Of a stretch of 64,000 nucleotides of DNA, positions 24,815 to 32,846 are shown piece after piece. Source of the stretch: Paenibacillus sp. 32352 (GTDB lineage: Bacteria > Bacillota > Bacilli > Paenibacillales > NBRC-103111); the NCBI RefSeq assembly GCF_002042965.1, contig NZ_MZNT01000010.1, forward strand, positions 186,001-250,000. Reading direction: 5' to 3'. Below the pieces are notes generated by a model that had not been told where the DNA came from, searched no databases, and was given only the letters and a program-made list of their open reading frames with translations. The position numbers and the translations under genes are program-made. Every line of letters starts with the position of its first letter. The first letter of the stretch is position 1.

Positions 24815-26425
24815 TTATTTGGTTACTCTGTCATAACCGCCCTGCTTGATTTTCAGCCATTCCTGCAAGCCCAAGCGGTCCAGTTCTTTCAAATAGGCAT
24901 CCCATTGTTCATCGATCTTGCCGTTCTGGTACCATTCCGTACGCATGCGAAGCACGTAGGCAAACAGATCGGTTTCAATGGTCGTCAAGCGATCGAGCTC
25001 ATCTATGGAATTGAATACGCTTGGCATAACGTTCTCAGCCTTCATCTTCGGAGCCATAATGTTCTTGATAATATCCATTCTGCCTTTGGCGTCATCCGGC
25101 ATGGTCGTGTATTTCCCATAATACGAATCCAGGATCGCGAGCGGTCCGCCAATACTTGTCTTCTCGCGCAGTTCTACAGGAGCCGCACCATTCAGCGGCA
25201 AATGTTTCAGCATCCCCTTCGCTTCATCGAATTCGAAGATGTTCTGCTGCTTGTCGTCTCCATATGTTCCCCAGTTGTTCTGAACCGATTGAATCGGATC
25301 ATACAGCTGGTCCACCCACTTCGCTGTCGTTTCTACATTTTTATTGGCGCTCGTAATCACCATCTTGCCTCTCGCAAGGCCAAGCGCATTCGTTCTTGTT
25401 ACATTCACTTCGCCATTAGGTCCTGCAAGCGGCGGCATTACTTCGTAATGATCATTCGCACCGCTGATGTTCGCCTTATCCCAGGAGAAGTAAAGTCCGT
25501 ATTTCTGATCCTTTCCTTTGGCAAGGTAGGTACTCCAGTCCTGCGTATAGGCTTCCACGTCAATGAGTCCTTCTTGATACAGCTCGTGAATAAAAGATAC
25601 CGCTTCTTTGTAATCTTTTTGTGCCGGCGTGAAGATCACTTTCCCCTCATTGCTAACGACTGCGTGGTCAGGGTTCTCGCCCAGTCCGAACGAGCCGAAG
25701 AGGAACGCCAAATCTTCCGCGCCCGGCTTATTAATGAAGGACAACGGAATTTCGTCCGCCTTCCCGTTGCCATTCGGATCTTTGGTCTTGAATGCAATTA
25801 ATACTTCCTTTAATTCCTTCGTTGTTGTAGGCATCTTAAGTCCCAGCTTCTTAAGCCATTCCACATTGATCCAAGGCATGCTGTCTACGGCCTGGATTCT
25901 TTCTTTGCCGTTACCGAGCTCCTCAATCCACGGGAAGGCATAAATATTGCCGTCTGGCGCCGTAATCATGCTCTTGTATTCTGGCGCTTCTTCCAACACT
26001 TTTTTGAAATTCGGCATGTGCTTCTCGATAAGATCATTCAGTGGAATGATCGCTCCGTCCTTCGCCAGTTTGAGCAATTCATAATCACTGTAATCCGCAT
26101 TGAAAATGGCATCGGGAAGATCGCCGCTAGCTACAGCCAGGTTTCTTTTCTCTACAAATACGTCCTTTGTGAAATTTTTCCACTGAATATGCACATTCGT
26201 CTTTTCTTCAAGCCGTTTATTAATCAGCTTGTCATTCGGATCCGCTGGAGCGAGCGGAGAGCTCTGTGTAATGAAGTTCAGCGTTACTTTGCCGTTCGGA
26301 TCCTGCTCTTTACTCGCCGCAGTCTCTCCTCCACTGCCATTGCAAGCCGTAAGGATCATCAATGAAGCAAGGACAGAAGTAGAAGCCGCTTTCGTCGAAA
26401 GTTTTAATTTCTTTAGTCTTTTCAT
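24815..26425 (-). CDS. ABC transporter extracellular sugar-binding lipoprotein (LplA-like)
   Basis: A 536-residue extracellular solute-binding protein. It has a lipoprotein signal peptide with lipobox LTACNG (cysteine near residue 28) and the two-lobe fold common to LplA/YtcQ proteins, with long sequence and DKLINKRLEEKTNVHIQW near the N-terminus. It is encoded between the two permease genes and the GH32 gene, so it likely delivers fructo-oligosaccharides or sucrose (inference). No dedicated ATPase is encoded here; such Paenibacillus systems usually share a general MsmX-like ATPase. Confidence 0.92.
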   Translation of the reverse strand: MKRLKKLKLSTKAASTSVLASLMILTACNGSGGETAASKEQDPNGKVTLNFITQSSPLAPADPNDKLINKRLEEKTNVHIQWKNFTKDVFVEKRNLAVASGDLPDAIFNADYSDYELLKLAKDGAIIPLNDLIEKHMPNFKKVLEEAPEYKSMITAPDGNIYAFPWIEELGNGKERIQAVDSMPWINVEWLKKLGLKMPTTTKELKEVLIAFKTKDPNGNGKADEIPLSFINKPGAEDLAFLFGSFGLGENPDHAVVSNEGKVIFTPAQKDYKEAVSFIHELYQEGLIDVEAYTQDWSTYLAKGKDQKYGLYFSWDKANISGANDHYEVMPPLAGPNGEVNVTRTNALGLARGKMVITSANKNVETTAKWVDQLYDPIQSVQNNWGTYGDDKQQNIFEFDEAKGMLKHLPLNGAAPVELREKTSIGGPLAILDSYYGKYTTMPDDAKGRMDIIKNIMAPKMKAENVMPSVFNSIDELDRLTTIETDLFAYVLRMRTEWYQNGKIDEQWDAYLKELDRLGLQEWLKIKQGGYDRVTK

Positions 26426-26486
26426 CTCAGATGACCTCCAAATTAGAGTTGAATGATAGCCACTTCATCTATGGGCAGCCTGTTCC

Positions 26487-27368
26487 CTATTTCAGGGAAC
26501 CAACCATAACCCCTTTTTCAAAGTACTTCTGGAAGAACGGATACATAATGATGAGCGGTAAACTAGAGACGACGATCGCCGCATACTTGATAATTTCCGA
26601 CAATCGCTTCAACTCCGCCATCGCGAGCTGATCGCTGATCATCCCCGGGTCCACTTGATTCTGAATGAGGATGGAGCGCAGGACGAGCTGCAGCGGATGA
26701 AGATTGGGATTGTCTAGATAAATCATCGCATCAAAGTAGGAATTCCACTGCCCGACAAAGGCATAAAGCGCGAGTACAAAAATAATCGGTTTGGAGAGCG
26801 GCAAGACGACACGGAAGAAGATTCGCATCTCCGAAGCGCCATCGACATTCGCAGCTTCCTTGAGTTCATTCGGCACGCCTTTGAAAAACGTTCTCGAGAG
26901 AATGATGTTCCATACATTCACAGCGCCCGGAATGATGATCGCCCATACCGTATTCAGCAGTCCAAGATTTTTCACAAGCAAATATGTAGGGATAAGTCCG
27001 CCGCTAAAAAACATGGTGATAATAAACAGCGTCATGAAAAATCCTTTTCCCCGGAGTCTGTCATCGGACAACGCATACCCCGCAAAGATCGAGATGAGGA
27101 CGGTACATGCCGCAAATGAAACGGAATATAAAACGGCATTGCCAAAACCTCGAATCATAGCCGGATTCGATAGAATCTTCTTATAGCCTTCCAAGGACCA
27201 GTCAGATAGATGGAATGATATCCCTTGACTAAGGAGCACGGATGGATCCATAAAGGATGCGGTCAAGACATATATCAAAGGAATGACAACGATCAGTACC
27301 GCGAGCGACAGGAAGATCATGTTCAACGTGAGCAGGAAACGGTCGAATCCGGAATGTTTAATGGGCAT
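26487..27368 (-). CDS. Carbohydrate ABC transporter permease (LplC/YtcP-like)
   Basis: A 293-residue permease with six membrane helices. The ABC-coupling EAA loop reads ELKEAANVDGASEMRIFFRVVLPLSKP. It ends with the FQKYFEKGVMVGSLKG-like tail typical of the LplC subgroup (here ending VMVGSLK). It forms the inner-membrane channel with the permease at 27386-28339. The genes are 17 bp apart. The hairpin TTCCCT-ATTTC-AGGGAA overlapping its end (26482-26498) could modulate expression of the downstream binding protein. Confidence 0.93.
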   Translation of the reverse strand: MPIKHSGFDRFLLTLNMIFLSLAVLIVVIPLIYVLTASFMDPSVLLSQGISFHLSDWSLEGYKKILSNPAMIRGFGNAVLYSVSFAACTVLISIFAGYALSDDRLRGKGFFMTLFIITMFFSGGLIPTYLLVKNLGLLNTVWAIIIPGAVNVWNIILSRTFFKGVPNELKEAANVDGASEMRIFFRVVLPLSKPIIFVLALYAFVGQWNSYFDAMIYLDNPNLHPLQLVLRSILIQNQVDPGMISDQLAMAELKRLSEIIKYAAIVVSSLPLIIMYPFFQKYFEKGVMVGSLK

Positions 27369-27385
27369 GACTTGATGCTCCTTTC

Positions 27386-28339
27386 TTAGTAAAGGCCTTC
27401 GCCCTCATTCAGCTTCTTCACGATGAAGTTAACGGTGACGAGCAGGACGACATTAATGACTGAATTAAATAATCCTACGGCAGCTGAATAAGCATAGTCG
27501 CCTTTCTGCAACCCGATTTTGTACACATACGTCGGGATAATTTCCGATGTTGGCAAGTTCATGGCCGTCTGCATCAGATAAGCTTTCTCGAATCCAATGG
27601 ACATAATGCCGCCGGCTGCAAGAATAAATACGATGGCCATAATGGGACGAATTGCGGGCAGATCGATATGTCGTATTCTTTGAAGCAGATTCGCACCATC
27701 GAGGTTGGCAGCATGATGCAGCTCAGGATCGACGTTAGCAAGCGCTGCGACATAAATAATGGATGCCCAGCCGGCCCCCGTCCAAATATCGGATAAAATG
27801 TAGATCCAGCGGAAGTACTCCGGTCGAGACATGAACATGATCGGCTCTCCTGTCACCCAAGCGAAGAACTGATTCATCGGCCCCGTCGGGGACAAGAAAA
27901 TAAACAGCATCCCGACCACTACGACAACAGATATAAAATTCGGCGCATACAAGAACAACTGAATGTTCTTTTTGACTCTCGCACGGCGAATCTGATTTAG
28001 CATCAAGGCGAGTAAAATAGGCACTGGAAAGCTCAGAATCAATCCGAAGAAACTCAATTTAAGCGTATTCATAAAAATGACTTCGAAATTGGGAGAGGAC
28101 AAGAACTTCTCGAAGTTGTGCAGACCTGCCCACTTGCTTCCCAGAATCCCTTTGATTGGGCTGAAATCTTTAAAGGCGATGACCGCACCATACATCGGAC
28201 CGTATTTAAAAATAAGGGTCAAAATCACAGCCGGCGAAAGCAGCAGATATAGAAAGTAGTGCTTCTTTACGTCCGTAAGCAAGGAACTCTTGCGTTTCTT
28301 CATTACTCTGCTGCGGTCGATTTCTATCGCGTTATGCAA
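27386..28339 (-). CDS. Carbohydrate ABC transporter permease (LplB/YteP-like)
   Basis: A 317-residue permease with six helices; the first is YFLYLLLSPAVILTLIF and the EAA loop reads LHHAANLDGANLLQRIRHIDLP. It begins the sugar uptake operon. The frame is open from 28444, but TTG 28339 is chosen because GGAGGT lies 7 bases upstream and the region before it looks non-coding; ATG 28303 is a less supported alternative. The operon order permease-permease-binding protein-GH32-fructokinase gives a complete uptake and breakdown path. Confidence 0.9.
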   Translation of the reverse strand: MHNAIEIDRSRVMKKRKSSLLTDVKKHYFLYLLLSPAVILTLIFKYGPMYGAVIAFKDFSPIKGILGSKWAGLHNFEKFLSSPNFEVIFMNTLKLSFFGLILSFPVPILLALMLNQIRRARVKKNIQLFLYAPNFISVVVVVGMLFIFLSPTGPMNQFFAWVTGEPIMFMSRPEYFRWIYILSDIWTGAGWASIIYVAALANVDPELHHAANLDGANLLQRIRHIDLPAIRPIMAIVFILAAGGIMSIGFEKAYLMQTAMNLPTSEIIPTYVYKIGLQKGDYAYSAAVGLFNSVINVVLLVTVNFIVKKLNEGEGLY

Positions 28340-28821
28340 TGCCTTTACCTCCGTTCCTATACAAAGTTTACATTTTAATGCAGTAAGGGCATAGTTAAAG
28401 GGTAAAAGTAAAAGGTTTTTATTTCTGTGTATGTCCTGCTGCATTTACAATTTATCAGAGCAGCCATCTTCCGTCAATACATTTTGTAAAATTATTATTG
28501 TGCATTTGTAATAATAATTTGTTCATAAATTAGATTAAAATTTTACATAATTATAATTTCAGACGATTTATATGAGAAGCGTTGTAGTAAACATGCACTA
28601 TTCACTACTTCATTAAGCTCTCCTTGACTTTTTTACATGAAAATCGACCGCGCCATGTTTATTTTGCATACTTTACATTTGCTAAAAACGCATTCAAATT
28701 GTGCATTTGTAAAAACGATATTGCTATTTCAAGCAAACTATTATACATTATAGGTAGTTGGACAAATGACAAATCTTGCACAATTCGTGGGAAATCTTAT
28801 GAACATGATGACTGAGGTGAA
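28340..28821. promoter_or_regulatory. Divergent control region of the fructan module
   Basis: This AT-rich 480-bp region separates the uptake operon from lacI. It contains two identical 15-bp sequences ATTGTGCATTTGTAA at 28497-28511 and 28698-28712 (201 bp apart). Related TGCATTTACAA (28440-28450) and TTTACATTT elements (28366 onward, 28675 onward) are also present. These are candidate LacI-family operators; paired distant copies would suit looping. No perfect cre site was seen. Confidence 0.5.
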
Positions 28822-28830
28822 ATGACATAC

Positions 28831-29868
28831 ATGGCTAAGGAAAAGGTAACCATTCAGGACATCGCAGATGCTTTGGGGATTTCCAGGAATACAGCTTCCA
28901 AAGCCTTGAATGGATCGAACAATATACCCGATGAAACCCGAAACAAAGTGATAAAAAAAGCGATCGAGTTAAAATATAAGCAATTTGCTTTTATGGAGAC
29001 AGACAACCTCCTATCAAGGAACTCCGGGAACATTGCATTATTAACCGAGAACCTGCCTGACACGTTCCACTTTGGATCGACATTGATTAGCGGCCTGGAG
29101 AAACACATCAGCGCGGAGGGCTACAATTTATCCATCCACATTATTAGAGACAATGAAAAGGAGTCCTTGTCCCTTCCGAACAATTTCGATACTTCCAACG
29201 TGGACGGCATCATTTGTATCGAATTATTCAACTTGGAATATAGTAAGCTGATTACAAGTCTTGATATTCCGACCATTTTTATTGATTGTTCTGCACATGT
29301 CTGTTACCCGGAATTTCAAGCCGATGTATTGCTTATGGAGAACGAACACAGCACCTATCAACTCACGAAAAAGTTAATTGATGCCGGTTATACTACGCTA
29401 GGGTTTATCGGGGATTATAATCACTGTAAAAGTTTTAATGAGCGCTGGGCTGGCTTTAACCGCGCCCTGACGGAATATGGCATTCAGCTCGATCGCTCGA
29501 AGTGCATTCTCGATGACGACCGGCAATTCTTCTCAAGCCCGGCGTGGGCCGACGATAAACTGTCGAATATAAACGAGCTGCCTTCCGCTTTCGTATGTGC
29601 CAACGATTATATCGCTGTTTCCTTCATGAAGGCGCTCAAGAACAAACGGTCCATTCCGAACGACATCGTCATTTGCGGTTTCGATAACGCGCCGGAATCC
29701 AGCATCGTTGAACCCCATCTCACGACGGTACATATTTATAGCAACGAGATGGGCATCAAGGCGGCCGAAATGCTCCTATCTCGCATTCATAACCCGAAGC
29801 AGCCTTATCAAGTCACACACATCTATACCAAACCGATTATCAGAGAATCTACACCTCATATCCGTTAA
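28831..29868 (+). CDS. LacI-family transcriptional regulator
   Basis: A roughly 345-residue regulator with an N-terminal helix-turn-helix VTIQDIADALGISRNTASKALNG and the hinge region. A periplasmic-binding-like sugar-sensing domain follows, with GYTTLGFIGDYN and PSAFVCANDYIAVSFMKAL. It is divergent from the fructan operon and very likely its repressor, released by a sugar ligand (inference). Two starts are possible: ATG 28822 (spacing to GAGGTGA very short) and ATG 28831 (spacing long but giving the standard MAKEKVTIQD N-terminus). Confidence 0.94.
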   Translation: MAKEKVTIQDIADALGISRNTASKALNGSNNIPDETRNKVIKKAIELKYKQFAFMETDNLLSRNSGNIALLTENLPDTFHFGSTLISGLEKHISAEGYNLSIHIIRDNEKESLSLPNNFDTSNVDGIICIELFNLEYSKLITSLDIPTIFIDCSAHVCYPEFQADVLLMENEHSTYQLTKKLIDAGYTTLGFIGDYNHCKSFNERWAGFNRALTEYGIQLDRSKCILDDDRQFFSSPAWADDKLSNINELPSAFVCANDYIAVSFMKALKNKRSIPNDIVICGFDNAPESSIVEPHLTTVHIYSNEMGIKAAEMLLSRIHNPKQPYQVTHIYTKPIIRESTPHIR

Positions 29869-29971
29869 TAAACCTTTCAGATGTGATCAGCATAGTGTTA
29901 ACTGAAGTACCCGACGGATACACATGTTATGGTCCCGCAGCAACCATTTATGCTTCTTCAGAGGCAACAAC

Positions 29972-30016
29972 AGCAGCAGCCTTGGATTTTAAATCCTGGG
30001 CTGCTGCTTTATTTAT
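29972..30016 (+). terminator. Terminator after lacI
   Basis: 10-bp arms AGCAGCAGCC/GGCTGCTGCT (29972-29981 and 29999-30008) with an inner GGATTT/AAATCC pairing are followed by TTTATTTATT. Confidence 0.85.
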
Positions 30017-30156
30017 TGAGCTAGAGTACCGTCGTCGTATTATGAGATCATCCAGTTTTTACCGGTTAGATCCCGCAAAAGTTGTCTGTATATTAGATTT
30101 GGTTTACAATAACTGGTAGAAGTTTAGCTACCCAGATAGCAAGAAGGTGTGATTCA

Positions 30157-30951
30157 TTGTTGGCCAAAAAATGGATATTTCTTTGTGTATGTTTCATAGC
30201 AGTAATTTCTTTCCTATTAATTTCTTATAAAAAGGAGCTGTTAGAATTTATTTCTCTGATTAAATCAACTTCTAACGAAATAGCAATCACTCGAAAAGAG
30301 AATGACATATTAAAGAGAAATGCTCTTGTTTTCCAAGCCTTAGTCAAGACCGAGCTAAATAACGCTGAATATCAAAATATTGTACTGAATGAAGCATTAG
30401 CTTTCAAAAAAAGGTTCGAGGAAGAAACAGATTTTATATTGCAATATGCGTCATGCTCTACCGTTTCACATGATGGAATAATCGCAACCTCACTTAATAT
30501 TGATCTTGGCGCAAATGATGGAATAAAAAAAGATATGGCTGTCATTACTCAGTCCGGATTAATTGGTTTAATAAGTGATGTGCAAGAGCATAGTTCCGTT
30601 GTAGCTCTCATAACAAATTTAGGGAATGAACAAACTTCAAAAGCAATATCTGTTAAGCTAAAAGAAAATGATCAAACAACAGGTATTATTACGGAATTCA
30701 TTAATGAAAAATTAGATACTGGTAACGAAGAACAATACTTTGTCATGAAAAAGATAGAAGAGAATAGCAAGATCGAGGCTGGCAACACTGTAATTACTAG
30801 TGGACTTGGAGGAGTGTTCCCTGAAGGGATTAGAGTAGGAACAATAGACTCAATAAGTAATTCCTCAACATTAACTAGGGAAGCTAGAATAAAACTTGAA
30901 TTTAATCCTAGTCAAATCTCCTATGTATTTATCGTAGAAAGACGTAGTTAA
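30157..30951 (+). CDS. MreC-family protein (orphan paralogue)
   Basis: A 264-residue protein with an N-terminal membrane helix (residues 6-24), a predicted coiled coil (about 40-85) and a C-terminal beta domain. The C-terminal domain carries the MreC signatures DGIIATSLNIDLGANDGIKKDMAVI-type repeat (here split) and VITSGLGGVFPEGIRVGTI. MreC is a scaffold of the rod-complex of cell elongation. This copy has no mreB or mreD beside it, is shorter in the linker and is noticeably AT-rich relative to neighbours. It is likely an extra paralogue or acquired gene rather than the housekeeping mreC. TTG 30157 follows AAGAAGGTG by 7 bases. Confidence 0.82.
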   Translation: MLAKKWIFLCVCFIAVISFLLISYKKELLEFISLIKSTSNEIAITRKENDILKRNALVFQALVKTELNNAEYQNIVLNEALAFKKRFEEETDFILQYASCSTVSHDGIIATSLNIDLGANDGIKKDMAVITQSGLIGLISDVQEHSSVVALITNLGNEQTSKAISVKLKENDQTTGIITEFINEKLDTGNEEQYFVMKKIEENSKIEAGNTVITSGLGGVFPEGIRVGTIDSISNSSTLTREARIKLEFNPSQISYVFIVERRS

Positions 30952-31036
30952 TATCAGGGATCAACCTCTGAAGAGTTGTGCATTAAGTCACAGTAATGAC
31001 AGGAATAGCCGAACCATACAATTTTGTTTTAGTATC

Positions 31037-31067
31037 TTGACTTGGAGTCGACTCCAGCTTATAGAAT
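31037..31067 (+). promoter_or_regulatory. MerR-type promoter of the SDR gene
   Basis: The -35 TTGACT (31037-31042) and -10 TAGAAT (31062-31067) are separated by 19 bp. The spacer carries the palindrome TGGAGTCGACTCCA (31043-31056). A 19-bp spacer with a central dyad is diagnostic of MerR-activated promoters. Confidence 0.85.
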
Positions 31068-31112
31068 GTGTGCTAGCAGGTGAAATACCTCGTTATCTGG
31101 AGGAGGCATACA

Positions 31113-31970
31113 ATGAACAAGAACCAAAGTGAAAATATCGCATTGATTACGGGTGCAAGCTCCGGGATCGGATTAGAATTAACCAAGAAATTGCTTTCGG
31201 AGGATTGGCAGGTGGTTGCTTTGAACCGTTCCGACTTCCCGGCTGACGATATGAGTATTCAAAAAGCCATCCATGGCGGATGGCTTCGAATTTATAAAAC
31301 AGCTGATCTTACCGATTACGCCAGCTTGAGAAGAACTTTTGAAGAGATCAAAAACAATGAACAGAGGATCGATATTTTGTTCAACAACGCCGGCGGGACC
31401 TTTCCCGAGCTGAGCTATTCGAAACAAGGGCGTGAAAAGCATTACGAACTGCAGACGGTCGTTCCATATATCATTCTGATGGAATTGAAGGAACTCATAA
31501 CAAACGGTCGCTTAAAAACGGTGATCAACACCTCATCTTCAGCGTTAAAATTCACGAAGGAATTTAATATCGAAATTCTAGAGCACCCCAAAATCTTCCG
31601 CAAGCTAATTGGTCCTTACGCCACCTCGAAGCTAGCCCTTTCGCTGTGGACTCAAGCCATCGCGCCGAAGCTTGCCGAGGACGACATTAAAATCCGCAGT
31701 GTTGACCCGGGTAGCAATAATACGCTAAGAAAAGGGAAAAAATCTGGCCTGCCCCTATTGGTTAAGCCGTTGATGAAGCTGTTTTTCTCCCCGCCGACCC
31801 ACGGCGCCAACAAGCTGTATGAAGGTGCTCTCGGGGAACACCGCAATGAGACCGGAGTGTTTTTGCTGAAAGGTCAGGTAACAGAATTAAAATTTAAAGA
31901 CCAAGCGCAAAACGTTTTGGAAAGGATTCATGCGATTTACAAACACGAATTTTTACAACGTAATTTTTAA
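31113..31970 (+). CDS. Short-chain dehydrogenase/reductase
   Basis: A 285-residue SDR oxidoreductase with cofactor motif TGASSGIGLELTKKL, structural NNAGG and the YATSK active-site motif (YxxxK, near residue 169). It appears NADP-type by the basic residue after beta-2 (LNRSD). It resembles retinol/protochlorophyllide-type SDRs; substrate unknown. ATG 31113 follows GGAGGAGG. Its promoter is one of three MerR-type promoters in the locus, suggesting a role in handling the same inducing electrophile as the Old Yellow Enzyme homologue downstream. Confidence 0.9.
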   Translation: MNKNQSENIALITGASSGIGLELTKKLLSEDWQVVALNRSDFPADDMSIQKAIHGGWLRIYKTADLTDYASLRRTFEEIKNNEQRIDILFNNAGGTFPELSYSKQGREKHYELQTVVPYIILMELKELITNGRLKTVINTSSSALKFTKEFNIEILEHPKIFRKLIGPYATSKLALSLWTQAIAPKLAEDDIKIRSVDPGSNNTLRKGKKSGLPLLVKPLMKLFFSPPTHGANKLYEGALGEHRNETGVFLLKGQVTELKFKDQAQNVLERIHAIYKHEFLQRNF

Positions 31971-31993
31971 CCTTACGGTTGTATTGATTTTCC

Positions 31994-32075
31994 CATTAGC
32001 GTAACGCGCCTGCCGATTGATACCGGCCGGCGCGTCTTAGTTGTTTATTAAGCTATCGTGCCCCGCTAGCTTAAT
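31994..32075. repeat. Intergenic hairpin repeat copy
   Basis: CCCATTAGCGTAACG is followed by a hairpin with ACGCGCC/GGCGCGT arms (32003-32037) and the tail CTATCGTGCCCCGCTAGCTTAAT. These are the same building blocks as the copies near 18.5, 21.5 and 34.6 kb. It overlaps the end of merR. Confidence 0.5.
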
Positions 32076-32583
32076 CTTCCGTCAGTCTACCAGTTGGTAA
32101 CTTATCCGTTTTCGCATATGCGGAAAAATAACTCATCTCCATGACGGAAATGGGCTTTATCTTTTCTTTCTCCTTGTGTTCTTCTAAAGCTTCGTCTTGG
32201 CTTTGATCTGAGCATTCCTTACGGGGTCTCCCTTCTTTCAGCTTTATGTCAATAAAATCAACGATCTGCTGAAGTGAGGAAATTTGATTTACGATAGTTT
32301 CACGGTGACTTCTTAATTGATCCACCAGTTCGGGGTATTCCGCGGAAACGCTGTCGACCGAAGCCGCCAAAAATGGCCGCATAGCCTCTAGCGGCATTCC
32401 CGTCTTTTTGAGACAGGATATCAGCTTGATCCTGTTGATATCCTCTTTTCGATAGACGCGATGCCCGTTTTCCTTTCGTTCAGCCGGAGGAAGCAGCACG
32501 ATTTTTTCGTAAAAACGGATCGTGTCCTCGGAAATTCCAGTTTGCTCAGCGGCTTGCTTGATCGTAAACGTTTGTTCTGCCAT
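32071..32583 (-). CDS. MerR-family transcriptional regulator
   Basis: A 170-residue MerR regulator. The N-terminal wHTH is FTIKQAAEQTGISEDTIRFYEK followed by the wing GHRVYRKEDINRI, then the dimerisation helix VDQLRSHRETIVNQISSLQQIVDFIDIKL (split across about residues 85-115) and a charged tail. No metal-binding cysteine pattern is evident, so an organic electrophile or oxidative signal is more likely than a metal. ATG 32583 has GGGAGGGGA upstream; the open frame to 32715 covers the promoter and is not coding. It is transcribed from a promoter with the same 19-bp spacer dyad, so it is probably autoregulated. Confidence 0.92.
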   Translation of the reverse strand: MAEQTFTIKQAAEQTGISEDTIRFYEKIVLLPPAERKENGHRVYRKEDINRIKLISCLKKTGMPLEAMRPFLAASVDSVSAEYPELVDQLRSHRETIVNQISSLQQIVDFIDIKLKEGRPRKECSDQSQDEALEEHKEKEKIKPISVMEMSYFSAYAKTDKLPTGRLTED

Positions 32584-32614
32584 TTGCGTCCCCTCCCGAA
32601 TTGCATTCTTGAGT

Positions 32615-32645
32615 ATTATACATCTTGGAGCCGACTCCAAGTCAA
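32615..32645 (-). promoter_or_regulatory. MerR-type promoter of merR (autoregulation)
   Basis: On the minus strand TTGACT (32645-32640) and TATAAT (32620-32615) are separated by 19 bp. The spacer contains TGGAGTCGGCTCCA, nearly identical to the SDR promoter dyad. Confidence 0.85.
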
Positions 32646-32694
32646 ATTTGCTCTCCCAACTCTTATCCTTGGGCAACTCCTTTGTTATCTCCCC

Positions 32695-32725
32695 TTGACT
32701 TGGATTCGACACCAACTTTTATTAT
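32695..32725 (+). promoter_or_regulatory. MerR-type promoter of the OYE gene
   Basis: TTGACT (32695-32700) and TATTAT (32720-32725) with a 19-bp spacer containing TGGATTCGACACCA, a degenerate form of the same dyad. Confidence 0.8.
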
Positions 32726-32765
32726 GGTCTGGCATAGAGAAAATCCCGACCATATAAAGGAGGAG

Positions 32766-32846
32766 ATGTACATAATTCAAATGAGTGAACCCAATGCAAT
32801 AATTCCAATAAATTCTACTAAAGGAGCGGGCATCTATGAACCCTAA
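32766..32846 (+). CDS. Possible 26-residue leader ORF overlapping the OYE start
   Basis: ATG 32766 opens a 26-codon frame whose TAA (32844-32846) overlaps the first codons of the downstream gene. GGAGGAG lies directly before this ATG, spacing too tight for it but suitable for the internal ATG at 32781. It could be a leader for translational coupling or just untranslated leader sequence. Confidence 0.25.
   Translation: MYIIQMSEPNAIIPINSTKGAGIYEP

Noticed and set aside
24803..25801. 332-codon plus-strand frame
   Set aside because: Antisense to the fructan-binding lipoprotein, which has a lipobox and family motifs; the plus frame has none.
29883..30119. 78-codon plus-strand frame after lacI
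   Set aside because: It spans the lacI terminator hairpin and lacks a ribosome-binding site.
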